Assembly (NCBI GenBank): GCA_002793195.1
Contig: PFPT01000049.1
Span: forward strand, 1 to 64,000
Length of the DNA stretch: 64,000 nucleotides
From: Gammaproteobacteria bacterium CG_4_10_14_0_2_um_filter_38_22
Lineage (GTDB): Bacteria > Pseudomonadota > Gammaproteobacteria > Coxiellales > Coxiellaceae
Reading direction: 5' to 3'
Shown piece after piece: positions 1-9,049 of this stretch (positions within the stretch are counted from its first letter, which is position 1; the number at the start of each line of letters is the position of its first letter). Below the pieces are notes generated by a model. It was not told where the DNA came from. It saw only the letters and a list, made by a program, of their open reading frames with translations, and did no database searches. The position numbers and the translations under genes are program-made.

Positions 1-301
1 TGTCCACTGAAACGAGGTAAGATTACAAGCTCGTTTTATTATTTTTGTGAGAAATGCACTTTTACGAGTTCGCTCTTATAAATCAATCTATTACGGCGAA
101 TTGTAAATAGCCCTTAATTACTCATGCAAAATAAATTCACACTGACGCACTTGTCATTTCTCTACTTAAAAAACGCCTATTATATGCAAAACACCCCTCT
201 TTTTTTATTTTCAAAAAAGGCTTAAGCTCCCTTGATAAAGGTATAAACCGCCCTTATGTTTTGCTACAATGCCAGAAAAATCCATACGAGGAATTTAACT
301 T
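1..301. other. gene-free leading stretch
   Basis: No convincing reading frame is present on either strand; stops are frequent in all frames. The sequence is AT-rich. Near its right end it carries a TACAAT hexamer at about 264-269 that could be a -10 box for the following membrane-protein gene, but no good -35 lies at the right distance. A GAGGAA ribosome binding site at 288-293 precedes the ATG at 302. Nothing else recognisable was found. Confidence 0.6.
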
Positions 302-991
302 ATGTTGTCGATACGTCCTACCGATACATCCACTATTAAAAAATCTACCTATCAATCTACGCTGGCAACGCATACAGTTTTACGCAATACCTATTTTTTG
401 TTGAGCCTCACATTATTGTTCAGCGCGGTAATGGCTGTTGTTGCGATGAAAACGGGCGCAACACAAATGAACTTTATTGTATTACTGGTTGGCATGCTTG
501 GATTATTGTTTTTAACCATGGCATTACGCAACAGCGTTTGGGGTATTCTTTCTATTTTCGCCTTTACTGGTTTTATGGGATACACACTCGGACCTGTCAT
601 GAACATGTATCTCGCTGAGTTCACCAACGGATCGCAATTGATTTTCACATCGCTTGGCGCAACCGGTGTTATTTTCGTCGCTTTATCAGGTTATGTACTC
701 ACCACTAAAAAAGACTTCAGTTATCTCGGTGGGTTTTTATTTATTGCCGTCACCACAGTGATATTACTGATCATTGCTAATGCTTTGTTCCATTTTCCCA
801 TGATGCAAATTGTGATCTCTGGTGCGTGCGTTTTGATTTTCTCAGGTTATATTTTGTATAACACCAGCCAAATTGTGAATAACGGCGAAACAAATTACAT
901 TATGGCAACCATTTCACTTTATTTGGATATTTTGAACCTGTTCTTAGCATTGTTGCGTATTTTGAGTTATTTCTCAGGAAATCGCCGATAA
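302..991 (+). CDS. Bax inhibitor-1/YccA family membrane protein
   Basis: This is a 229-residue integral inner-membrane protein of the BI-1/YccA (UPF0005) family. Seven hydrophobic segments follow a roughly 28-residue polar N-terminus, the family pattern, and the last helix is followed by a short basic tail (SGNRR). Bacterial members include E. coli YccA, which modulates FtsH proteolysis, and YetJ-type pH-dependent calcium leak channels; which role applies here cannot be told from sequence. The ATG has a GAGGAA ribosome binding site 8 bases upstream. The gene stands alone and is followed by an exported wall enzyme on the same strand 139 bases later. Family assignment is firm, exact function open. 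Confidence 0.9.
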   Translation: MLSIRPTDTSTIKKSTYQSTLATHTVLRNTYFLLSLTLLFSAVMAVVAMKTGATQMNFIVLLVGMLGLLFLTMALRNSVWGILSIFAFTGFMGYTLGPVMNMYLAEFTNGSQLIFTSLGATGVIFVALSGYVLTTKKDFSYLGGFLFIAVTTVILLIIANALFHFPMMQIVISGACVLIFSGYILYNTSQIVNNGETNYIMATISLYLDILNLFLALLRILSYFSGNRR

Positions 992-1130
992 GCACACTGG
1001 CTGCTCAATCTAACTTGTTGGTCAGCCGTTTATTTTAATAATTTATCACCAAAAATCGGTTTTTTTCTGGAAATTAACAAACTGCTCCGGTATAGTCTGT
1101 GCTTATATTAGACAATAAGAGGAAAAAACA

Positions 1131-1907
1131 TTGAAATTCAATAAGTTATTAGGAATTCTTATTTCTGTATTAACAGGCGGATTGTTGTGCGCTTCCTTAC
1201 TTCCAGCGCAAGCAGCTCACGCAAATGAACATATTGCGACATCACAACACAAACCAAATCTTGCAAAAAATTTAGATGGTCTGCCACCGACCGCTTTAAA
1301 ATCAGCCATCAATGGGTACCGTTGGGCACTCAAGCATCATGAAGTCAGCAACCCAACAATGTTAACCATCGTTGATTTTAACAAACCTTCTTACGAAAAA
1401 CGCTTGTGGGTCATTGATCTAAATAATGATCACGTCATTATGCATATGCACGTTGCGCAGGGCAAAAACTCAGGCGCAGTTTATGCAACGCGTTTTTCAA
1501 ATCAACCTGGATCTCTGGAGTCTTCACCTGGCATTTTCACTACCCTTGATGAACAGTATGATGGTGAACACGGTGAATCACTTCGTGTAAATGGACTGGA
1601 GCCAGGCATTAACAGCAACGCCCTCAGTCGTGCGGTTGTAATTCATGCCGCATGGTATGTCACACCCAGTTTCATTAAAAAAACAGGTTACGCGGGTAGA
1701 AGCTGGGGATGCTTTGCGGTTAATCCAAATCACGTCGATAGATTCATTCATTTGGTTCGTGGCGGCTCTGTTCTATTTGCTTATGCATCACCTGAGAAAG
1801 ATGATTCACGTGTCGATCACCATTTATCTTACACGGGTAAAAAAATGTATGACGCCATCACAAACACCAACGCAAATCCAGTCACGCGGTTTTTTGAAGC
1901 GTTATAA
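1131..1907 (+). CDS. exported murein L,D-transpeptidase catalytic domain (YkuD_2) protein
   Basis: A 258-residue exported protein with a signal peptide (residues 1-28, hydrophobic core then PAQAAHA). The body matches the murein L,D-transpeptidase catalytic-domain family (YkuD_2 type). The probable catalytic residues are His172 in VVIHAAWYV and Cys194 in the GRSWGCFAV motif, the arrangement used by cysteine L,D-transpeptidases that crosslink or trim peptidoglycan in the periplasm. The start is a TTG preceded by AGAGGAAAA at good spacing, and no ATG fits the signal peptide better. It ends 6 bases into the convergent serS tail. The family is often annotated as hypothetical, so the reaction itself is inferred. 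Confidence 0.85.
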   Translation: MKFNKLLGILISVLTGGLLCASLLPAQAAHANEHIATSQHKPNLAKNLDGLPPTALKSAINGYRWALKHHEVSNPTMLTIVDFNKPSYEKRLWVIDLNNDHVIMHMHVAQGKNSGAVYATRFSNQPGSLESSPGIFTTLDEQYDGEHGESLRVNGLEPGINSNALSRAVVIHAAWYVTPSFIKKTGYAGRSWGCFAVNPNHVDRFIHLVRGGSVLFAYASPEKDDSRVDHHLSYTGKKMYDAITNTNANPVTRFFEAL

Positions 1908-3173
1908 TATTGCCAATCCATTCATGTATTTTTGCAACACGGATGGAATCGTAATCGTGCCATCTGCATTTTGATAATTTTCCATAATCGCAACCATGGC
2001 ACGACCAACCGCAACACCCGAACCATTCAAGGTATGTACGTATTCTGGTTTATGCGTTTCAGCAGAACGATACCGCGCCATCATGCGGCGCGCTTGAAAT
2101 GCTTCACAATTACTACAAGAAGAAATTTCACGATATTGATTTTGACTGGGTAACCACACTTCTAAATCATATGTTTTTGTCGAAGTAAAACCCGTATCGC
2201 CTGAACACAATAAAATAACACGATAAGGTAACTCTAATAATTGCAGCACTTTTTCAGCTTGTTTTGTAATTTCTTCTAAAGCTTCATAAGACTTTTCAGG
2301 CGATACAATTTGCACCAACTCTACTTTTTGAAATTGATGCTGACGAATCATACCGCGCGTATCTTTTCCATAAGATCCCGCCTCACTACGAAAACAAGGA
2401 GAATGCGCCACAAACTTTAAAGGCAATTGATTCACTTCAATAATTTGATCGCGCACTAAATTTGCCAATGCCACTTCTGCTGTGGGAATTAAGGTAAACC
2501 CTTGTTCGCCTTGAATTGAGAAAAAATCATCCGCAAATTTGGGTAATTGGCCTGTACCAACCAAGGCGCTTGAATGCACCAAATACGGCACATACATTTC
2601 CGTGTAACCATGCTGATCTATATGCAAATCCAACATAAACTCTGCCAAAGCACGTTGTAACTTGGCTAATTTCCCGCGTAAAACCACAAATCGGGCACCA
2701 GATAATTTCGATGCTGCTTCAAAATCCATTAAATTATCACGCAAGCCCAAATCAACATGGTCTTTAGGTGTAAAAGAAAAATTTTTAGGTATACCCCATT
2801 TGCGCACTTCAATATTATCCTGTTCCGATTTGCCATCTGGAACAGATGCGTGCAACTGATTGGGAATTTGCAACTGAAAGTCAGTTATTTTTTTTTGCAC
2901 TGCATCAAGCGCTGCTTCCGATTGCTTAAGCGTCTCACTCATTTTACTGGATTCAGATAAAATCGCAGATGCATCCTCACCTTTGGATTTTGCTATTCCC
3001 ACCTGCTTTGCCAATTGGTTTCGTATTGCCTGCCATTCCTGTGTTTTTTCTTGCAAAGCTTTTCGCTCTACCTCTAATAATTTGTACAACTCAATCTGAA
3101 TGTCCACATTATGGCGTTTTGCTTCAATAGCTACGGCATCAGGATCTTGGCGAAGTAATTTGGGATCAATCAT
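1902..3173 (-). CDS. serS: seryl-tRNA synthetase
   Basis: A 423-residue class II aminoacyl-tRNA synthetase that charges tRNA-Ser in the cytosol. The N-terminal 110 residues form the coiled-coil tRNA-binding arm ([20 protein letters not shown] then long charged helices). The catalytic core shows motif 2 ([20 protein letters not shown]) and motif 3 ([19 protein letters not shown]). Length equals the usual bacterial SerS. It is the last gene of a leftward run with the epimerase, crcB and the exported orphan upstream; the 44-base gap before it could hold its own promoter. Its 3' end overlaps the convergent L,D-transpeptidase gene by a few bases. Confidence 0.98.
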   Translation of the reverse strand: MIDPKLLRQDPDAVAIEAKRHNVDIQIELYKLLEVERKALQEKTQEWQAIRNQLAKQVGIAKSKGEDASAILSESSKMSETLKQSEAALDAVQKKITDFQLQIPNQLHASVPDGKSEQDNIEVRKWGIPKNFSFTPKDHVDLGLRDNLMDFEAASKLSGARFVVLRGKLAKLQRALAEFMLDLHIDQHGYTEMYVPYLVHSSALVGTGQLPKFADDFFSIQGEQGFTLIPTAEVALANLVRDQIIEVNQLPLKFVAHSPCFRSEAGSYGKDTRGMIRQHQFQKVELVQIVSPEKSYEALEEITKQAEKVLQLLELPYRVILLCSGDTGFTSTKTYDLEVWLPSQNQYREISSCSNCEAFQARRMMARYRSAETHKPEYVHTLNGSGVAVGRAMVAIMENYQNADGTITIPSVLQKYMNGLAIL

Positions 3174-3217
3174 GGCTTGGCTTCCTAGATAAAAAAGCGA
3201 TTATACTGAAATGCGAA

Positions 3218-4120
3218 TTAAACACCAATCTCATAAACCGCTGTCTCACGCTCTCCTGGCTTCAACCATCGCACACCCTCGACGGAATTCAACGCATTCG
3301 GAAATCCCATCCAATGCTCCACACAAAAAAAAGGTTTTTCAGGGATAGTATATAATTGCAAGTAGGGGAAATAGTGTGCGTTTTGCGTTACATTGATTTT
3401 AATCACTTCACCATTGGGAAAAATCAACCTAGCCAATTTATCGTGATCGGACAATACATTTAACTGTTCATTCACTTCAGGCGCTGCAATCGAAATAGGT
3501 GTGGTTAAAACCGGTTGCTCACCAATCACATCTGTTAATGTCTCATTATATTTTAATCGTCGCGTTGATTTAAAATCAACAATCACTTTTTCTTTTCCAT
3601 TTTTAGCATGTGGCGTTAAAAAATAAGGATGAAACCCTGCATAATAAGGCATTTTCCGCGATATTTCTTGATTCTGATAGGTCTGATAACAAATTAATTT
3701 TCCGGGCTGCACCTCGTAACGCAAACGCACTTCAAATTGAAATGGATAAGCCATCAAGGTGTTATCATTATAGCGCAATACAATTTCAATGCTATTATCA
3801 GCGACACTTTCAACAAACCATTTTTCAGTCCAAGAAAAACCATGGATATTTAGGTGATATTGTTTTCCGTCATATAAATACTTATTTTGCTTTTCACCAC
3901 GCGCAATGCGTGCACAAATGGGAAAAACAAATGGGGAACCGCCTGGTAAATGCGCTAATGCTTCATCCCAAGCATGCTCATGTTGATATAAAATTTCTCG
4001 TGCGCCATTTTCAAATGGCAAAATGATAGACGATATCCAACCACCCCGTTCTGGCACAATAGTTGCTTGTGTTTGTCCATCAGAAGCCATCATTTTATAT
4101 AACTGAGCATCTGTTTTCAT
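3218..4120 (-). CDS. aldose 1-epimerase family protein
   Basis: A 300-residue galactose-mutarotase-fold protein. Two expected catalytic-site histidines are visible in the motifs NIHGFSW (about residue 94) and AGFHPYF (about residue 166), and the C-terminal EHWMGFPNALNS segment fits the family. Members interconvert alpha and beta anomers of free hexoses or hexose-6-phosphates in the cytosol; the substrate cannot be assigned. There is no signal peptide. It lies 10 bases downstream of crcB on the same strand and is probably co-transcribed, although no functional link with fluoride export is evident. Confidence 0.88.
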   Translation of the reverse strand: MKTDAQLYKMMASDGQTQATIVPERGGWISSIILPFENGAREILYQHEHAWDEALAHLPGGSPFVFPICARIARGEKQNKYLYDGKQYHLNIHGFSWTEKWFVESVADNSIEIVLRYNDNTLMAYPFQFEVRLRYEVQPGKLICYQTYQNQEISRKMPYYAGFHPYFLTPHAKNGKEKVIVDFKSTRRLKYNETLTDVIGEQPVLTTPISIAAPEVNEQLNVLSDHDKLARLIFPNGEVIKINVTQNAHYFPYLQLYTIPEKPFFCVEHWMGFPNALNSVEGVRWLKPGERETAVYEIGV

Positions 4121-4130
4121 GTCACCTTCT

Positions 4131-4532
4131 CTAACGCGTTAAAAATAAAGCCATGACCCATGCACCCAACGCAGTAGCAAGCAATCCAATGATAACCGTG
4201 ATGAATACATTTGAAATTGCAGAAAAAAATTCTCCTCGCAATAAAAAATAAAAAGTATCTATACTAAAACTTGAGAAAGTTGTAAATCCACCTAAAATAC
4301 CAATCATCAATCCAGCCCGCCACAAAGGATGCATTAATAATTTAAATTCAAAAACACCATATAATAATCCAATCAGAAAACATCCTAATACATTAACGGT
4401 CATGATTCCCCATGGCAAAGCGGCATAAGGGATTAATGCTTGTGTAAAACGCGATAATAAAAAACGCGCAAGCGATCCCAGTCCGCCACCAACTGCAACA
4501 ACCATCATTTCTTTAGAAAATAAATTCATCAA
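4131..4532 (-). CDS. crcB: fluoride efflux channel CrcB (Fluc)
   Basis: A 133-residue inner-membrane protein with four hydrophobic helices. It shows the Fluc signatures GGGLGSLARFLLSR near the N-terminus and GGFTTFSSFSIDT around residue 80, which line the fluoride pore and sodium site. Fluc channels are dual-topology dimers that expel fluoride. No fluoride riboswitch core could be found in the 35 bases upstream; the gene appears to depend on read-through from the exported orphan gene before it. Length and motifs are normal. Confidence 0.96.
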   Translation of the reverse strand: MMNLFSKEMMVVAVGGGLGSLARFLLSRFTQALIPYAALPWGIMTVNVLGCFLIGLLYGVFEFKLLMHPLWRAGLMIGILGGFTTFSSFSIDTFYFLLRGEFFSAISNVFITVIIGLLATALGAWVMALFLTR

Positions 4533-4567
4533 ACATTCCCGCTTCTTTTAATGCGCTTTATCTAATT

Positions 4568-5938
4568 TCAAGGAACCGCATTAAGATGATTCTTTTTTAA
4601 TATCACTTCAAAAAAATGTTTGCCTAACACGTCATAAACAGCTGGTATTTTTCGAATCGCATGCAATGCCACATTAAAATTTTGCTGCATCACTTTAGCA
4701 GATTCTTTTTTTGAGGTGCTGACTGCATAAATTTCTGTGGCAGAAGCATCTCTCCATGCCAACCGGTCTGCATTTTCTTGTTCTGGAATATAAATATAAC
4801 GCGCTGAATAACGCACACCTTCTTTTGATTGAAACGCATAACCAACAGCAAAATAAGTATAAACGGATCCGCCTGGTAAATAACTTTTTTTCAAGCAATC
4901 TTTTTTGGGTAATATTTTTTTAAGATACACATTATCCTTGCACTGATATCGTAAATTCGTCGGTGTGATATGACGATAGGCTGTGCCAAATTCTGCATAA
5001 GCAGTGACATGTTGGTTAATCGGCACACGAATTTTTTGTGCGATATAATGAAATCCCAAAGCAATTTTGATATTAGTACATCCCACGCTCGGCTTACCAT
5101 TCACAATACAATGGTCTGTTGGTGCCGCAGTCCATGGTGAATGCACGGTGGGAAGTGTAAATGAGCCATACTCATAATCTAAATCAGGCCCAGCTGGAAA
5201 TGTCATTGTGTTTCCTTGACATTGACCCGTCATCGTTCGATAAGGGTCTGATCCACCGCCGCCCCAAATACCATCTGCATGACAGGTAAAATGGGCTGAA
5301 ACCGGTTTCTGTAACACGGTATTTAATCTGGCTGTTTTTTGCGGATGGGCTGCAATGCCGGCATTCCCTTTTCCTCGCAAATATAAATAAAATTGTTGCG
5401 TATACATACCATTATGATGACTTGGACCATCGCCTGTGCCGACTTGCATAAATTGTCTGTTTTCAGTTTTACCATCAACATCATTATGTTCTATACCAAC
5501 AGCAAAAATTGGGACGCGCCATGTATAAATACCCTTTTTTAAAACATAAGGATCCAATCCAGAAACCACTTGTGTACGTGATGCCATTCCAATTTTAATA
5601 AAGAGATTATGAATGCCCACAGGATCAATGAATTTAATGGCGCTATAATTTACGGTAGTTTTAATCAATGGTTTGTTTTTCAAAGAAAGAGAGGTAGGTA
5701 GTTTAAAATTGCCCCAGTCATGAGCCAATAATGGTGCAACGTAAACACCCTTAGATTGAAAGTGAATATCACCCCCTTTTAAATGTTTACCCTGCAAGGT
5801 ATAGCCTGTTGCATCTATGGGGTTACTAATATCAAATGCCACCTCACCTTGATTGTTTTCAAGATAAGACGGCAAAGCAAATGTATTGACAACAAAGCCT
5901 ATTAGTATCAAAAAAAATAAAGTCCATTTATTTTTCAT
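4568..5938 (-). CDS. exported protein of unknown function, six cysteines
   Basis: I do not recognise this 456-residue protein. The chosen ATG at 5938 has AGGAG about 6 bases upstream and starts a clean signal peptide (MKNKWTLFFLILIGFVVNTFA followed by LPSYL); an earlier in-frame ATG 23 codons upstream would bury that signal. The mature part is rich in aromatic and beta-prone residues, has no hydrophobic helix, and carries six cysteines between about residues 219 and 341 that could form periplasmic disulfides. A glycine cluster (GIWGGGGSDPYRT) lies near residue 228. A periplasmic or outer-membrane beta protein is plausible. It heads a leftward run with crcB 35 bases downstream. Confidence 0.8.
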   Translation of the reverse strand: MKNKWTLFFLILIGFVVNTFALPSYLENNQGEVAFDISNPIDATGYTLQGKHLKGGDIHFQSKGVYVAPLLAHDWGNFKLPTSLSLKNKPLIKTTVNYSAIKFIDPVGIHNLFIKIGMASRTQVVSGLDPYVLKKGIYTWRVPIFAVGIEHNDVDGKTENRQFMQVGTGDGPSHHNGMYTQQFYLYLRGKGNAGIAAHPQKTARLNTVLQKPVSAHFTCHADGIWGGGGSDPYRTMTGQCQGNTMTFPAGPDLDYEYGSFTLPTVHSPWTAAPTDHCIVNGKPSVGCTNIKIALGFHYIAQKIRVPINQHVTAYAEFGTAYRHITPTNLRYQCKDNVYLKKILPKKDCLKKSYLPGGSVYTYFAVGYAFQSKEGVRYSARYIYIPEQENADRLAWRDASATEIYAVSTSKKESAKVMQQNFNVALHAIRKIPAVYDVLGKHFFEVILKKNHLNAVP

Positions 5939-6196
5939 CTTACTCCTTTTTACACTATTTAAAGTGACAGCGTCATTACTGATGAATAGTTGAGCATAAC
6001 AAAACAAGCTGGCTTAATCGATAACATTTTAATTCTGAATACTCTATTTTTTAATAGTTTTGCGTACTGAAAAACTCCTAGTGTCATTTTTACAAGCACT
6101 CTTTTTCAAACGTTTTGTACATTCATTTTTTGATTTAATTTTTACTTAATATTGCTAATGTAGTATTAACGGATATCAAATAATAGGAAAATAGAG

Positions 6197-6487
6197 ATGC
6201 CTCAAGAAAATCAATTAAATGAAAGCCCCGCTATTGATGTTGTTACTGCATTTTCAACACTACTTCTTGCTGCTGGCGCTATGATTGGAGGAACTACAGC
6301 ATGCGGATATTTAGGCTTATTAACATGCGGCTCTAGCGGTGGCGCTTTTTTAGTGAGCCCCGGTATTCAGGCAGCGACAGCTGGTGGGTTTTGTCTCACT
6401 GGTAGCGCAGGTACTTTTTGTGCATCTAGGTATAATTTATCTTCAAGTGAATCATCAAACAATGCATTAACAAACAGAATGACGTAG
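6197..6487 (+). CDS. small Gly/Cys-rich hydrophobic orphan protein
   Basis: A 96-residue protein that I cannot assign. Residues 15-70 are almost entirely small and hydrophobic (Ala, Gly, Thr, Leu) with four cysteines, for example GGTTACGYLGLLTCGSSGG, suggesting one or two glycine-packed membrane hairpins. The C-terminal 25 residues switch to a polar Ser/Asn tail (SSSESSNNALTNRMT). An AGGA site lies 8-9 bases before the ATG. It is monocistronic, flanked by AT-rich spacers and two oppositely oriented genes. Its design resembles the proteins at 17161-17853, 51192-51725 and 59719-59964. Coding status is likely but rests on composition and the ribosome site only. Confidence 0.6.
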   Translation: MPQENQLNESPAIDVVTAFSTLLLAAGAMIGGTTACGYLGLLTCGSSGGAFLVSPGIQAATAGGFCLTGSAGTFCASRYNLSSSESSNNALTNRMT

Positions 6488-6535
6488 TCTCATTGCTGAT
6501 GAATTGATATTCACATAAATCAATTAAGTAGCTCC

Positions 6536-7711
6536 CTAACCCACAATCGACTGTAATCGTGTTTTACGAATTAAAAAATGGTAACTGAGGGTGCAAATCA
6601 ATCCGCATAATATCGTAGCGCTAAAAAATTGCAGATAAAACGAATGCGTCAGTGCCCGCATTAACTGAACAAGAAAAAAAACAATGGGTACTTGCGTGAG
6701 ATAAATCCAATAAGATGCTTTACTGAAATATTTTAAAACACGATTAAAGCGTGAAAAATAATGCCACGCAAATCCCAACACACCCAGCACACCCAGTGTC
6801 ATGGATATGGTATATAAAAACACGGCACAAACATACATAATCGTATTATGCGCATTGAGAAAATGAACATAAAAATAAAGATAAGTCAGGTAACATAAAA
6901 AAGAAAGGACTATTTTTTGCCATGCAAAATGCATATAGCTTACAAATGCATTTTTATGCACCCACAAAAACCAACCCATCAAAAACCAAACACCATACAA
7001 TAAAATTAAATATATTGATGGCAACAATCGCTCATCCAATACCACATACCAAAATTGTGCTTTTATAAAAATTAATGCAAACAACACAGGCAAAACAACA
7101 TAAATAAAAGGCGGAAACAGTATTTTCTCAAAAAAAATACCTATTTTTTGAGAAAATACAACTGGAATCCAACGATAATATTGAGCAAACAAAAACAATA
7201 AAAGCATTGCGTAAAAAATTAATAAATAATACAAGAACCAATAATTGTCGAGATTATCGACATAAGACCACAACACACCATTTTGATAAGAGACATGAAA
7301 AACAGAGTCGAATGATTTTCCTTGTTGCAATGACATTGCCCACAACTGAGCCAAATACAAGGGCATGATCCATATAAAATAAAATAAAAATGGCAGGCCA
7401 ATGCGCAAAAAACGATTTTTTAACAAGCGTTTTGTACCACGACTGCTATACAGTAAATGTGCAAAAAAACCAGCCAATAAAAAAAAAGCGGGCATACGAA
7501 AGGTATGCACATAAAAAATCAACAGGAAAAAATAGTGATATTGTTTTGAAATGTGGATTAATACATTGCCATTTATTAGGCGAAAAAAAATATGTCTCGA
7601 CTGCGCTATTGCCAACATTAAAAAAAATGCAGCATGAAATGGAATGCCAATTAATGCTAAAATAGCACGGAGATTATCCAACGCATCAATTCTATTTTTT
7701 TGCGATCCCAT
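6536..7711 (-). CDS. acyltransferase-3 family membrane protein (OpgC/MdoC-like)
   Basis: A 391-residue polytopic inner-membrane protein with about ten hydrophobic segments. The N-terminus RIDALDNLRAILALIGIPFHA is the acyltransferase-3 signature, with the histidine of PFHA as the expected catalytic residue. The nearest described relatives are OpgC/MdoC-type enzymes that add succinyl groups to periplasmic glucans, but other members O-acetylate polysaccharides or lipids, so the substrate is unknown. GGAAG lies 6-7 bases before the ATG. It is last in the leftward series after the MNIO genes, 31 bases from the preceding stop; co-transcription is likely, a functional link is not shown. Confidence 0.85.
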   Translation of the reverse strand: MGSQKNRIDALDNLRAILALIGIPFHAAFFLMLAIAQSRHIFFRLINGNVLIHISKQYHYFFLLIFYVHTFRMPAFFLLAGFFAHLLYSSRGTKRLLKNRFLRIGLPFLFYFIWIMPLYLAQLWAMSLQQGKSFDSVFHVSYQNGVLWSYVDNLDNYWFLYYLLIFYAMLLLFLFAQYYRWIPVVFSQKIGIFFEKILFPPFIYVVLPVLFALIFIKAQFWYVVLDERLLPSIYLILLYGVWFLMGWFLWVHKNAFVSYMHFAWQKIVLSFLCYLTYLYFYVHFLNAHNTIMYVCAVFLYTISMTLGVLGVLGFAWHYFSRFNRVLKYFSKASYWIYLTQVPIVFFLVQLMRALTHSFYLQFFSATILCGLICTLSYHFLIRKTRLQSIVG

Positions 7712-7742
7712 TTTTAACTTCCATGTTAGTTACAAGATGAGG

Positions 7743-8126
7743 CTATATATCCAATTTTAGCCACTCTTTATGCGCTAAATCAGCATACGGCTTAAATTCA
7801 GGGTCACGTGACAAAATAAATGCAGATAACAGTTGCCCCACATAACGCAAATTATAATGTGTTGATGGATAGTGCGTTATATAATCGATCACCAAACTGC
7901 TAAATGCTGATACACCAATTGATTCGCATAACTCAGGAAAATCCTGCTGCATAGCAGCAATGATTCTTTCGTAATAACTGTTTTGATAAATCTGCAACCG
8001 TTTTTTAGCAGACAACACTTGCGTTGAGATTACATTTTTTGGAATCCTTTTCTTATTTTGCAAAAGGTACTGTTGAAAATCCTGTTGGCATTTTTTTAAC
8101 ATAACTTTTCTCTGTTCTATTTGCAA
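7743..8126 (-). CDS. HvfC/BufC-type N-terminal-domain protein (DUF2063), single domain
   Basis: A 127-residue protein matching the N-terminal domain of the HvfC/BufC (DUF2063) family: RLQIYQNSYYERIIAAMQQDF corresponds to the typical VYRNNY...AFP core, and it closes at the usual YADLAHKEWL segment. Typical members are about 250 residues with a second C-terminal domain, absent here; only 31 bases separate the stop from the next gene, so the missing half has not been frameshifted downstream. Family proteins partner MNIO enzymes in peptide modification, and this gene overlaps the MNIO gene's end by 10 bases, implying translational coupling. Whether one domain suffices for function is unknown. Confidence 0.8.
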   Translation of the reverse strand: MQIEQRKVMLKKCQQDFQQYLLQNKKRIPKNVISTQVLSAKKRLQIYQNSYYERIIAAMQQDFPELCESIGVSAFSSLVIDYITHYPSTHYNLRYVGQLLSAFILSRDPEFKPYADLAHKEWLKLDI

Positions 8127-8920
8127 TTATGCATACTGATGTCTCTAGCATAATCCAGTTCAGTTAGTAATGCTGTTAATGGTGGAATATCCGAATCACG
8201 CTCAATGATTAAAGCTACCTCACCAAAACGTTTCACTGCTATCGCATATAAACGCCACACCTCATCCACAATATTTGCATCATGCGTGTCTATAATATGC
8301 GTTTGACAATGCTTATGCCCACTGAGATGAAATTGCTTTACACGACCAACCGGTATTTTTTCCAAATAACTTTCTGCCGAAAAGCCATGATTAAAGGCAT
8401 TGACATAAACATTATTAATGTCCAATAAAATAAAGCAATCCGCTCGACGCGCCACTTCCGCAACGAACTCACACTCACTCATTTCAGCATCTGAAAATGC
8501 TGCATAACTCGACACATTTTCCAACATGATTTGTCGATTCAAATAATCTTGAGTGATTTTAATGCGGGAAACCAAATGATCAATGGCTTCTTCTGTATAA
8601 GGCAATGGCAATAAATCGTGTGTGTTAACACCATTCACACCAGTCCAACACAAATGATCAGAAACAAAAAGGGGTTGTACATGTGCTATTAATTTTTTTA
8701 AGGCACAAAGATACGCTAAATTTAGCGGATCGCAACTGCCAATCGATAACGAAACACCATGCAATGAAACAGGATAATGCGCACAGATTTTTTCCATCCA
8801 GAAAAAATCTTCACCTGCAAAATGCATAAAATCTTCACTAAGCAGCTCAAAATAATCAACGGCTGGCTTGGTTTTGATAATCGCTTCGTAATGCGCTGGG
8901 CGCAAACCTAGACCAAACAT
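8117..8920 (-). CDS. MNIO (DUF692) multinuclear non-heme iron oxidase
   Basis: A 267-residue TIM-barrel enzyme of the DUF692/MNIO family (MbnB, BufB, HvfB relatives), which use two or three iron ions to oxidise residues, mostly cysteines, in small precursor peptides. Expected metal-site motifs are present in order: LHGVSLSIGS, SDHLCW, LENVSSY, LDINNVYVNAFNHG, FHLSGH, DTHD and IIERDSDIP, so the enzyme looks intact. It starts one base after the stop of a 39-residue lipoprotein gene and overlaps the HvfC-like gene by 10 bases, giving the precursor-enzyme-partner order known for MNIO loci. The substrate is not known; no bufferin-type (DUF2282) precursor is nearby. Confidence 0.93.
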   Translation of the reverse strand: MFGLGLRPAHYEAIIKTKPAVDYFELLSEDFMHFAGEDFFWMEKICAHYPVSLHGVSLSIGSCDPLNLAYLCALKKLIAHVQPLFVSDHLCWTGVNGVNTHDLLPLPYTEEAIDHLVSRIKITQDYLNRQIMLENVSSYAAFSDAEMSECEFVAEVARRADCFILLDINNVYVNAFNHGFSAESYLEKIPVGRVKQFHLSGHKHCQTHIIDTHDANIVDEVWRLYAIAVKRFGEVALIIERDSDIPPLTALLTELDYARDISMHNCK

Positions 8921-8921
8921 A

Positions 8922-9041
8922 TTAATATGTCACGCCGGGTGTGGCTTGCATATAGGCTTTACCAGGTGCGTAATTAACAGAACAAGCCGATAATCCCAGA
9001 ATAAAAAAAAGTGATGCGAAGCAGCATAATATTTTTAACAT
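8922..9041 (-). CDS. 39-residue putative lipoprotein upstream of the MNIO gene
   Basis: A short reading frame of 39 codons starting with ATG at 9041. It encodes a Lys-containing N-terminus, a hydrophobic stretch (LCCFASLFFILG) and a lipobox LSAC at residues 17-20, leaving a 20-residue mature peptide with three tyrosines and no cysteine beyond the lipidated one. It lies 8 bases after the hydrolase stop and one base before the MNIO start, so it is almost certainly part of the transcript. The ribosome site is weak (GAGTGTGG). It may be an entericidin-like small lipoprotein, or, less securely, the MNIO substrate. The position argues for a real gene; the function is unknown. Confidence 0.6.
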   Translation of the reverse strand: MLKILCCFASLFFILGLSACSVNYAPGKAYMQATPGVTY

Positions 9042-9049
9042 AACCACAC

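Noticed and set aside
999-1027. GGCTG/CAGCC stem after the BI-1 gene as terminator
   Set aside because: The loop is about 19 bases and the following sequence is not a clean T-run; too weak to list.
4533-4567. Fluoride riboswitch before crcB
   Set aside because: The 35-base spacer is too short and lacks the conserved riboswitch core.
6502-6525. AATTGAT/ATCAATT stem between the 96-residue orphan and the acyltransferase gene
   Set aside because: Pure AT stem without a T-tract; likely chance in AT-rich sequence.
7712-7742. Frameshifted remainder of the HvfC-like gene
   Set aside because: Only 31 bases remain before the next start, so no second domain could be hidden there.
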